From Candidatus Omnitrophota bacterium (GTDB taxonomy: Bacteria > Omnitrophota > Gorgyraeia > Gygaellales > Profunditerraquicolaceae): a stretch of 41,005 nt of DNA. The stretch is taken from positions 1 through 41,005 of the forward strand of contig JACRHO010000114.1 of assembly GCA_016212045.1 (NCBI GenBank). The letters are read 5' to 3'. Below, piece by piece: positions 8,219 to 15,228 of this stretch. A program made the position numbers and the translations under genes. The stretch's first letter is position 1, and every line of letters starts with the position of its first letter. The notes beneath the pieces are model-generated. The model worked only from the letters and a program-made list of their open reading frames with translations, did no database searches and was not told the origin of the DNA.

Positions 8219-10129
8219 CTATCTTAATTCGTAAATCTTTATCTCTTTTATCCACCAGAAAATTAAAGTGTTTTTAAAAATCCTATCCAGCAAAGGAACG
8301 CGGCTGTCAAACCTTACAACCTCTTTATAATAAGGCGCAATCTCCTTTTCTTCGTTTAATTTCAGTACCCAATGGAAATGCGTGCCTCGCGTACCAGTCT
8401 TATCTATATATTTAATATACTCTGGCGCAATATTATCCTTAGAAGAAGCAATTGATTTAGGTTCATAACTATTAACCAAGATATAATATTGTGGCAATTT
8501 TTCCTTTATCTGGCTAAGATCCGGACTCGTATCATTAACAAATTTATAAAGAAAATAGTTAAAGTACGGGTAATTATTGCTCAGGCCACAATTATCAATA
8601 AAGGTCCCTATACTGGAACCTTCGGGAATATTCCTGTTTATCCACTCCCCGGCTGCCAGTCGGGGAGTGCGCGTAAAGATAAAGGCATAGAAAAGCGAAT
8701 TTAAGAACGTATAAATGGCAACTAAGCCAATCAGTCCAAAAATAATAAACTTATGGATTTTCTTTTGGTTAAATAAAGAATCCATAAAATCAGTGGATAA
8801 TAAAATCAGCAATGGCAGGATAGGAACTAAGGCGTGCAAGGTACCTATTGCAAAACAAGTGCTATAAGTTAAGAAATAATAGCCGAAGATTGAAAAGAGG
8901 ATAATCCTTTTTTTTGCTTGGCGGTTATTAATTATTGCCCAAATAATAGAAATAAGAACTATTGAGCCTAACGGCCATCCTAAGCTATCAAACAAAATGC
9001 GGATATTCCCGAGGTGAATACTCATATCCCAAAAAGAATAAAGCGACCGATAATCCTTAACGTTCCAGATCAGTTCACGGATGAATTCTTTATAGGAAAC
9101 AATGGTATAGGGATTGGTAATAAAGAATATAGCAATACATAGCAAAACCGACCAGACAAAATATTTCAAATCAACAAAAGGAGTTTTAAGTAAATTGGAT
9201 TTTATTTCTTTAAACGGAAAAATCCTGTTGTAGGTTAAACTTAAGAAAATCGGCAGGAGAACCGCTACGGTAGAAAGAAGACTTCCTGCCGCCAGGCCTG
9301 CGCATATACCGGCGTATATAGCATTAATGCGTATCTTATCGTTCTCCAATATATTAAAGCAACAAAATACGGCTAAGAGATACCACATCGCCGCCGATAA
9401 AAGAGGCTTAAGATGTACGCTTTCTACGATAATCAGCGGGCAGAATATAGTAAAAAAAGACGCAAAGATAAAGACCCTGCGGGCATAAAACCTCCTGCAA
9501 ATATAGTATAGTATCAATAGCGAAATCAAAAAGCAGAAGATACCAAAGCCCTTGCCTAAGGCGCTGATCAACAATATATCCTGCGGCTGGTGCATATAAT
9601 ATGCAATATCTTTCACCAGTTTAAAAATTCCGAGTTTAGAGGCAATAAATAAAGAGAAACCTACAGGATAAAGCCAGGCGCCTCCATAGCGGAAATAATG
9701 CGGGTTAAAATCCAGTTTGCTGGGATTAAAGCGATAAAACATCCTAAAGACGTTTTGCTCATCCCAAACAGAAGGCGACATAATGTTATTGCTAAGCCAG
9801 CGCATTTTATTTTTTGAAATATATATTTTTTTTCCTTCTATAATTATGGTATCTTCCTTAAGCATATCTCTGAGGTAATCCTTCGGCGGTAGAAACTGCC
9901 ACATTACATCTTGATAGAGGTTATCATTTACTAATTCCCGATGCCAAGCCTTAAAGTCATCCATTTCTTTTATCAAATAATTTTTTGCCGGTTCGCGAAG
10001 CCCAAAGAAAGATTCCCGGGCAATTTTATTATTGGGCACGCATTCATTTCTTAGGCCGGGTATAACCATCGCTAAGAATGAACCTGATAGAACAAGCGTA
10101 TAGAAAAAAGGTAACCTCTTTAGTTTCAT
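8219..10129 (-). CDS. Large GT-C fold membrane glycosyltransferase (GT39/ArnT-like)
   Basis: This 636-residue protein has one N-terminal hydrophobic segment, an outer domain of about 140 residues, then a chain of hydrophobic segments and a soluble C-terminal region. The acidic pair Asp123-Glu124 in SVWDEQNVFRMF lies in the first outer loop, where GT-C enzymes carry the catalytic acid. HYFRYGGAWLYPVGFSL just after it and TPRLAAGEWINRNIPEGS near the C-terminal domain are typical of the PMT_2/GT39 group. Such enzymes move a sugar from a polyprenyl-phosphate donor to a periplasmic acceptor. A ribosome binding site (GGAG, 8 bases before ATG) is present. The 140-residue first loop is longer than usual. 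A GC-rich inverted repeat lies inside the gene (8643-8669). Confidence 0.8.
   Translation of the reverse strand: MKLKRLPFFYTLVLSGSFLAMVIPGLRNECVPNNKIARESFFGLREPAKNYLIKEMDDFKAWHRELVNDNLYQDVMWQFLPPKDYLRDMLKEDTIIIEGKKIYISKNKMRWLSNNIMSPSVWDEQNVFRMFYRFNPSKLDFNPHYFRYGGAWLYPVGFSLFIASKLGIFKLVKDIAYYMHQPQDILLISALGKGFGIFCFLISLLILYYICRRFYARRVFIFASFFTIFCPLIIVESVHLKPLLSAAMWYLLAVFCCFNILENDKIRINAIYAGICAGLAAGSLLSTVAVLLPIFLSLTYNRIFPFKEIKSNLLKTPFVDLKYFVWSVLLCIAIFFITNPYTIVSYKEFIRELIWNVKDYRSLYSFWDMSIHLGNIRILFDSLGWPLGSIVLISIIWAIINNRQAKKRIILFSIFGYYFLTYSTCFAIGTLHALVPILPLLILLSTDFMDSLFNQKKIHKFIIFGLIGLVAIYTFLNSLFYAFIFTRTPRLAAGEWINRNIPEGSSIGTFIDNCGLSNNYPYFNYFLYKFVNDTSPDLSQIKEKLPQYYILVNSYEPKSIASSKDNIAPEYIKYIDKTGTRGTHFHWVLKLNEEKEIAPYYKEVVRFDSRVPLLDRIFKNTLIFWWIKEIKIYELR
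8643..8669. repeat. GC-rich inverted repeat inside the large GT-C gene
   Basis: The two 9-base arms CACTCCCCG (8643-8651) and CGGGGAGTG (8661-8669) are perfect reverse complements around a 9-base loop that itself has a short CTG/CAG stem. It stands out in an AT-rich neighbourhood. It falls in the codons for TPRLAAGEW, a conserved segment of the protein, so it may simply follow from the coding constraint. Confidence 0.6.
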
Positions 10130-10144
10130 GCGCTATTCTCCATT

Positions 10145-11566
10145 TTAGCGAATAGTAAAAACACGAATACCTATTTGAAAGGCAGAAATAATATCTCGCG
10201 GAGAAAAAAATCTTAATTTCCGGAAAATCTGCCGAATCTTATACCTAAGAGGGCGACTCTTAAAGATAACCGCCTTAATGTCTCTTAAGGACAGGGGCGG
10301 AGCCTCCCAACATGGAGTATATGGATCTGTTCCTAACACATTGTAAAGTGGACGGGCATATTGGGTATTCCAAGAAAAATCACGAGGCAAGACCCCTTGC
10401 TGATATGCTAATTTTTCGACCTCTGTGCCGGGATAGATAGCAGTAAATCCATAAGCGGCCCGGACATTAGGATAGGCGGAAAATTTGTTAATTAAACTGA
10501 TAGTTTTACGCAATTCCTGCATCGTCTCTCCAGGAAGACTAACCATAAACATAGCATCAAAGGGAATTCCGACACGAGCGGTGGTTTCAATGGCTTTAGT
10601 GGCCTGGTCGACGGTTATCCCTTTCTTTAATGACTGAAGGGTTTTATCACTGCCCGATTCTATCCCGTACATAATATAACAACAGCCGGCTGACTTCATT
10701 AATGAGAGTAGATCTTTATCTACGGTATTAACGCGGGCTAAAGCTGACCAGCAAATATTCATCTTCCTTTTAAGAATACCTTCACAGATGCTCACAATAT
10801 GGTTACGGTCTATAGTAATAGTATCATCATTAAATAAGAATCCGCGGTAGCCATAAATCTTTTGAAAATAAGCGACCTCATCTAAGAAAAACTCCGGAGA
10901 CCTTTTTCTGAATTTATGCTTCTTTAAGGCGGTTATAGAACAGAAAATACATTTACAAGGACAGCCGCGGCTGCTAATAACTCCCAGTCCAGGAACATTT
11001 TTACTGCCGCGGATATGTATTTTATAGCGCTTTAGATCAAACAAATGATATGCGGGACGCGGAAGGGAATCCAGATCTTCATTCAATGGCCGATCAGGGG
11101 TTTCAATGATTTCGCCATTGTGCCGAAAAAATATCCCATCGATCTTTGAAAGAGGGATATTGGCCTCTACGGCTCTTGCGATCTCAACGATGGTGTTTTC
11201 TCCTTCGCCTTTGACAATACAATCGATCTCAGGAATTTTTGAAAAGGCATCTCTTGCCGTGGGAGGAAAATGTGACCCTCCCGCGACAATAAAGGCTTTA
11301 GTCACCTCTTTAATTATTTTCATGGCCTGGATTGCCTGAAAACGCCCGGCAGTAGTAGCCGTAAAACCAACCATCGAAGGTTTAAGTTCAATAACCTGTT
11401 TAATCATCTGCTGCAGATTATTATTTGATGATACGGGATCAATAATAGATACTTTATAACCACTTTCTTCCAAAAAAGCACCTAAATAAGCCAGCCCGGG
11501 ATGAGGGTGGTAATCCATAGTGATAAAATTTATATCTGCAGGAGCTTCAACTAAAACTATATGCAT
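10145..11566 (-). CDS. Cobalamin-binding-type radical SAM protein
   Basis: A 473-residue protein of the same two-domain form as the neighbour at 6815-8209. The iron-sulfur motif is Cys202, Cys206 and Cys209 in SSRGCPCKCIFCS, with an extra cysteine (Cys204) inside the motif. The B12 half shows GFTATT and VAGGSHFP but has IIDPVSSNN where DxHxxG would be. This is the only gene in the window with a long leader: an 88-base gap with a promoter-like sequence precedes it, and AGGGGA lies 8 bases before the ATG. It may therefore begin a separate transcript covering the genes down to the left edge. Substrate not known. Confidence 0.85.
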   Translation of the reverse strand: MHIVLVEAPADINFITMDYHPHPGLAYLGAFLEESGYKVSIIDPVSSNNNLQQMIKQVIELKPSMVGFTATTAGRFQAIQAMKIIKEVTKAFIVAGGSHFPPTARDAFSKIPEIDCIVKGEGENTIVEIARAVEANIPLSKIDGIFFRHNGEIIETPDRPLNEDLDSLPRPAYHLFDLKRYKIHIRGSKNVPGLGVISSRGCPCKCIFCSITALKKHKFRKRSPEFFLDEVAYFQKIYGYRGFLFNDDTITIDRNHIVSICEGILKRKMNICWSALARVNTVDKDLLSLMKSAGCCYIMYGIESGSDKTLQSLKKGITVDQATKAIETTARVGIPFDAMFMVSLPGETMQELRKTISLINKFSAYPNVRAAYGFTAIYPGTEVEKLAYQQGVLPRDFSWNTQYARPLYNVLGTDPYTPCWEAPPLSLRDIKAVIFKSRPLRYKIRQIFRKLRFFSPRDIISAFQIGIRVFTIR

Positions 11567-11623
11567 ATTAAAATCCCCTAACTAATTAAAATACATCTAG
11601 TTATAAATAAAATACTTCCGTCT

Positions 11624-11651
11624 ATTATACTGGTCATCATTAACAAATCAA
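11624..11651 (-). promoter_or_regulatory. Sigma-70-like promoter in the largest intergenic gap
   Basis: On the minus strand, TTGATT at 11651-11646 and a perfect TATAAT at 11629-11624 are separated by 16 bases. Transcription would start near 11617, leaving a leader of about 50 bases with the AGGGGA ribosome binding site before the ATG at 11566. It lies in the only gap of more than 80 bases in the locus (11567-11654). I see no operator repeat or riboswitch-like structure in that gap. Confidence 0.5.
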
Positions 11652-11654
11652 ACA

Positions 11655-12809
11655 TTATAGTTTTTCTGATATAATTTTTGAGATGATTTCAACCCTGCTA
11701 ACCCAAGATAGCCCAGCTGCAATTTCTCGTCTTTTTAATAGATTGCCATTATCCTTTAAATAGGAATCGATATTATCCATAAAATCTTTATGGCCCTGGC
11801 TTAACTTTACCACCTCCTGGAATTCTGCAAGTTCGCTAAGATTAGTAGACACAACAGGTTTGCCTACTGCAAAATATTCTAGTATCTTCAGGGGAAATAC
11901 ACTTCGGTTAAAACCTTCGGTATAATATGGAATAATACAAACATCCATCATGTATATGTATCCGGGCAATAGGTTGTGTTTCTTAAAACCTAAATAATGT
12001 ATATTGGGAAATTTTTTAAGAATAGTCCTGTTGTCTGAAGACATTAAATTATATCCGATCAAAATTATCTTCCAATTAGGTTTATGGGAAGCCAAGTAAG
12101 ATAAAAGCCCTATGTTTATTCTGGCATCTAAAGTTCCCACAAAGCCTATTCGGGGCGAGGGGATATTCCTCATTTCCGGTGGCAGCATACTCAATGGGAA
12201 TTCCCTGCTAAAACTATCAAAATCTACGCCATTACGGATAAAATGGATATCCGCACGCCAATCTCTCATTTTCTGGGCGATAAGTTTTGCACAGGTAAAT
12301 ATGATATCCGCTTTCTTTAATAAATTATCTTCAAGAAATGATAAAACAGCCCTTCTTTTCTCAATGGCTATCTCAGAACGAAAATCATCTATGCAATAAT
12401 ATATGGACAAAGATTCGTTCATCTGACCTAAGAGCAAAATGCTGTTAACCGTATAGATCCATAAAATAGGATGCGGAAAACCAACTCTCTTGGTTATCCT
12501 TCTTAAGGAAATCGCAAGTATCTTCTGGTTAATCCTATTAATCAAAATTGAGTAGTTCGTGAATGGTAAAACAGGCATAGGGGTATAAATATATAAAAAT
12601 CCTTCTTTTTTTGATATACCCCGCAACCACCTGGTTATCCTCTCAAGCCCTCTTATCGGATTTTTTAAAATATGTAGAACAGAAAGTTGGGGTTCTACAT
12701 ATAAAATCCGGTTATTCTTGGCCAAAATAGACATAATCTGCTGTCTGCTGCCGTAAGGCGTCTCCCAGTCCGAAGTAGATATACAGATTATATCCTTATC
12801 CTTTATCAT
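11655..12809 (-). CDS. Glycosyltransferase, GT4-like GT-B fold
   Basis: The 384-residue product has the GT-B layout. The N-terminal half begins ICISTSDWETPYGSRQQIM and contains YIEP/YVEPQ-like and YYCIDDFRS segments found in the TuaH-like group of GT4-type enzymes. The C-terminal half has RIGFVGTLDARINIGLL and the donor-binding FPLKILEYFAVGKPVVSTN. These cytoplasmic enzymes move a sugar from a nucleotide donor to the growing lipid-linked glycan. It starts 3 bases after the flippase gene and ends before the promoter-bearing gap, so it may be the last gene of the upstream transcription unit. Sugar and linkage cannot be told from sequence. Confidence 0.85.
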   Translation of the reverse strand: MIKDKDIICISTSDWETPYGSRQQIMSILAKNNRILYVEPQLSVLHILKNPIRGLERITRWLRGISKKEGFLYIYTPMPVLPFTNYSILINRINQKILAISLRRITKRVGFPHPILWIYTVNSILLLGQMNESLSIYYCIDDFRSEIAIEKRRAVLSFLEDNLLKKADIIFTCAKLIAQKMRDWRADIHFIRNGVDFDSFSREFPLSMLPPEMRNIPSPRIGFVGTLDARINIGLLSYLASHKPNWKIILIGYNLMSSDNRTILKKFPNIHYLGFKKHNLLPGYIYMMDVCIIPYYTEGFNRSVFPLKILEYFAVGKPVVSTNLSELAEFQEVVKLSQGHKDFMDNIDSYLKDNGNLLKRREIAAGLSWVSRVEIISKIISEKL

Positions 12810-12812
12810 TTG

Positions 12813-14321
12813 TTAGAAATTCCAGAGAGGAATTCTCAAGCCCTCATTAATAAGACTCCTCTCTTGTTTTTTAAAGGGCTTATTGATATACGATAAAAGT
12901 AAATAAACTAAGATGCCCAAGATAACTACTACTAAGAGTAAAACCAAATTATCTCCTATAAAGCGCTTGCACAATACTAAAAATAACATCATCATAAGCG
13001 AATTAAACAATATTTTTAAAAATGACCTTAAGGGGTAACTTATCTTGATAAGGCGCTTCGCAAAGAAGAAATACAGCAAGAAGATAAGCAGAGTAGAGCT
13101 TCCATAGGCATAAGCCGCTCCGATTATGCCCATCTGTTTTATTAATATAATAGATGCACAGATTCTATAAATTATTACAACATTGCTATAGAGGGCATAT
13201 TCGTTTTTTTCAAAGACATTAAAAATAACTTTTATCGGGATAGTAAAGGTCTGTAATACAACGGCCAATACCAAAATTTTTAAAGTAAAAATTGAGGGTT
13301 CAAATTTATTTTGATAAACAATCAGAACAAATTTATCTATTAACGCCCAGATGCTAAGTATTATAGGAAAGACGAAGAATGCCTTAAACTTATTATAGAG
13401 TTGAAAGAGGTTATTTAAAACATCCGGGTCGTTGTATTTTAAATGCTGTTTGATAAATAACGGTGATATGATCGACTGCAGCACCACTCCGGGTGACCAA
13501 TACAAGACAAAAAAAGCTATTGAAGAGGCAAAATTAAAAAGTCCGGCGCCTACCGAACCAAGTAGATAGGCAATCACATAAATATCGAATGACATCTCCC
13601 AGAAGAAAGCCGATGCTATATACAGGTATTCTTTGACGCTAAAGATAGAAAAACGCCTCAATTCTGCCTTTGAGGGCTCCCCTTGCGCTTCTTTTGTCAG
13701 AAAATAGGTATAAATCTTTTTAAAATATAACAGCGAATGCAGGATGCCTACTATAGCAATCGCCATTACTAACCAATCTATGCCTAACCTATATTGTAAA
13801 ACCGCGATAAATAAGGACAATTTTAATAAGCTCAATAATGCCTGGCAGGAATTTCTAAATACCTGCATAAACAGCGCATTCAGTATCTCCTCTTCGGCCT
13901 TTATAATTATAGATAAGATGCCGATAAAAACTAAAACTGGTAATAATCTTACCAAAGCATCTATTTTAAATATAAATGCAATTTTGTTGGCTACAAAAAA
14001 ACTAGAAATTATTAGTAAAATCCCTAATGTGGTTATAGCATATAAACTTAATTTTATTATATAAACGGCGGTGCCCTTTTTATCTCTCTCAATATATTCC
14101 GGGATAAACCGTAAAAGAGTTTGCGGAATGCCTAAAGAAGCGAAAAATGCAAAAAAAGTTAAAATCGCCATTAAGAAGGAGTATATTCCGTAGTCGTTAA
14201 GTATGAGTTTTTTGGTAATTAGGATAAAGGTTGAGGCATCCACAATTGTTGTTATCAGTTTGCCGAGATAGTTGGCAATGGCGCTTTTCATGCTTATCTT
14301 TTTAATATTATCTTCTAACAT
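12813..14321 (-). CDS. wzx: Wzx-type oligosaccharide flippase (MVF/MOP superfamily)
   Basis: A 502-residue membrane protein with about 12-14 hydrophobic segments and few charged residues. The N-terminal MKSAIANYLGKLITTIVDA, the YGIYSFL segment and the FLRF-like TLLRFIPEY are typical of the polysaccharide flippase family, which turns lipid-linked repeat units across the inner membrane. The ATG at 14321 is supported by a diverged copy of the same N-terminus that also begins with ATG (relic at 15118-15228). No clear ribosome binding site is visible, and a small hairpin lies 20-40 bases upstream. It is the only intact flippase gene in the window. A partner Wzy polymerase was not recognised, so export may be of a finished glycan. 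Confidence 0.88.
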   Translation of the reverse strand: MLEDNIKKISMKSAIANYLGKLITTIVDASTFILITKKLILNDYGIYSFLMAILTFFAFFASLGIPQTLLRFIPEYIERDKKGTAVYIIKLSLYAITTLGILLIISSFFVANKIAFIFKIDALVRLLPVLVFIGILSIIIKAEEEILNALFMQVFRNSCQALLSLLKLSLFIAVLQYRLGIDWLVMAIAIVGILHSLLYFKKIYTYFLTKEAQGEPSKAELRRFSIFSVKEYLYIASAFFWEMSFDIYVIAYLLGSVGAGLFNFASSIAFFVLYWSPGVVLQSIISPLFIKQHLKYNDPDVLNNLFQLYNKFKAFFVFPIILSIWALIDKFVLIVYQNKFEPSIFTLKILVLAVVLQTFTIPIKVIFNVFEKNEYALYSNVVIIYRICASIILIKQMGIIGAAYAYGSSTLLIFLLYFFFAKRLIKISYPLRSFLKILFNSLMMMLFLVLCKRFIGDNLVLLLVVVILGILVYLLLSYINKPFKKQERSLINEGLRIPLWNF

Positions 14322-14341
14322 GATGCTATGTTTTTATTATG

Positions 14342-14361
14342 CCAGTTCATTATTGAACTGG
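14342..14361. repeat. Perfect 8-bp hairpin between methyltransferase and flippase genes
   Basis: CCAGTTCA and TGAACTGG are perfect reverse complements around a 4-base loop, placed between the stop of the methyltransferase gene (14384) and the ATG of the flippase (14321). No T-run follows on either strand, so it is not a normal intrinsic terminator. It may be an RNA structure that affects flippase translation, or a trace of the rearrangement seen nearby. Confidence 0.5.
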
Positions 14362-14383
14362 GGAAGAAATATTAATGCTATTC

Positions 14384-15133
14384 TCATTTTTTCTGGCCCA
14401 CGCAAAGCAAGTTGTGCCCACGAACCTTGACCAGTAATCGAGTAAAGAGCATCCTGATAACTTGCTTCATGATAATTTTGGTAAAGCTGTCGTCCGGATA
14501 CAAAAATATGTCTGGGAAAACGCAAATATGTCTCGGGTCAAATTCTGCCTGTTGAAGGATCCCTGCTGCCTTAGGTTTATCAAAAGACTGAACATGGCCC
14601 ATAGGGTGAAATACAGCTAGACAATCCGGGCATACAACTGTGGAAAGTTTCTCGCGATACGGCATAGTCGTAATAATAATCCCCCGGTCAGAAAGAATAC
14701 GCCGCGCTTCCTTCAATACATTGATTACGTAAGCGTAATTCGAGTGTTCTAATACATCGAAGGCGAAAACTATATCAAAGGCCTTATCTTCAAACGGCGT
14801 ACGATCCAACGCAGAGGCAAAAAGAGGGACTACAATCCCGCTCTGTTTCAAGGCCTGGCGGGTATGTTCAATCGCGCGCGAAGAAATATCTACCCCGGTT
14901 ACCCGGTAACCTTTTCTATAAAAGACTTTGATAAATGTTCCGGTCCCACAACCTAAATCTAAACATCGCATATGGGGCATTAGGTACCTTTTAATTTTTC
15001 GAAGGACTACCTTATAGAAATCCGTGGGGTAAAACCCGGTAGTTAAATTGTGATCGGCAATATAAGATTCCCACATAGCTTCAATTTTTTCTGGTGTCCA
15101 TTTCACACAATGCGATTTCATAGGTTTGGCCAT
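14384..15133 (-). CDS. Class I SAM-dependent methyltransferase
   Basis: The 249-residue protein has a SAM-binding motif LDLGCGTGTFIKVF at about residues 58-71, then VTGVDIS and FAFDVLEHSNY, the order expected of a Rossmann-fold methyltransferase. A CPDC segment follows (residues about 168-171) and the C-terminus is short. It could act on a sugar hydroxyl or on an amino group. Two starts are possible: ATG at 15133, or Met5 at 15121, which overlaps the TGA of the flippase relic by 4 bases (ATGA); neither has a clear ribosome binding site. The gene sits exactly where a second flippase gene has lost its body, so it is probably an insertion or replacement. Acceptor unknown. Confidence 0.85.
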   Translation of the reverse strand: MAKPMKSHCVKWTPEKIEAMWESYIADHNLTTGFYPTDFYKVVLRKIKRYLMPHMRCLDLGCGTGTFIKVFYRKGYRVTGVDISSRAIEHTRQALKQSGIVVPLFASALDRTPFEDKAFDIVFAFDVLEHSNYAYVINVLKEARRILSDRGIIITTMPYREKLSTVVCPDCLAVFHPMGHVQSFDKPKAAGILQQAEFDPRHICVFPDIFLYPDDSFTKIIMKQVIRMLFTRLLVKVRGHNLLCVGQKK

Positions 15134-15228
15134 TTTTTAGCGCCGTTAACAATAGCTGTGATCATCTTAACGAGATAATTAAAAATTGCGTTTTTGATGC
15201 TTAAGCGCTTAATATTATTCTCTGACAT
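15118..15228 (-). pseudogene. Relic of a second flippase gene: first 30 codons only
   Basis: From ATG 15226-15228 a 36-codon frame begins MSENNIKRLSIKNAIF and runs to TGA at 15118. Its first 30 residues align without gaps to the N-terminus of the intact flippase at 14321, which begins MLEDNIKKISMKSAIA; I count 17 identical residues of 30, most others similar, and about 61 of 90 identical bases. The similarity stops where the methyltransferase gene begins, and the last six codons (KKWPNL) are unrelated. Its start overlaps the end of the upstream fusion gene by 28 bases. I read it as the 5' end of a diverged second flippase whose body was replaced; it may still serve as a leader that couples methyltransferase translation. 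Confidence 0.75.

Noticed and set aside
14342..14361. Hairpin as an intrinsic terminator
   Set aside because: Neither strand has a T-run after the stem, and the genes on both sides appear to belong to the same transcription unit.
14337..14525. 62-codon minus-strand frame between methyltransferase and flippase
   Set aside because: It lies mostly inside the methyltransferase gene in another frame, has no start signal and no similarity I recognise. It does not extend the flippase relic.
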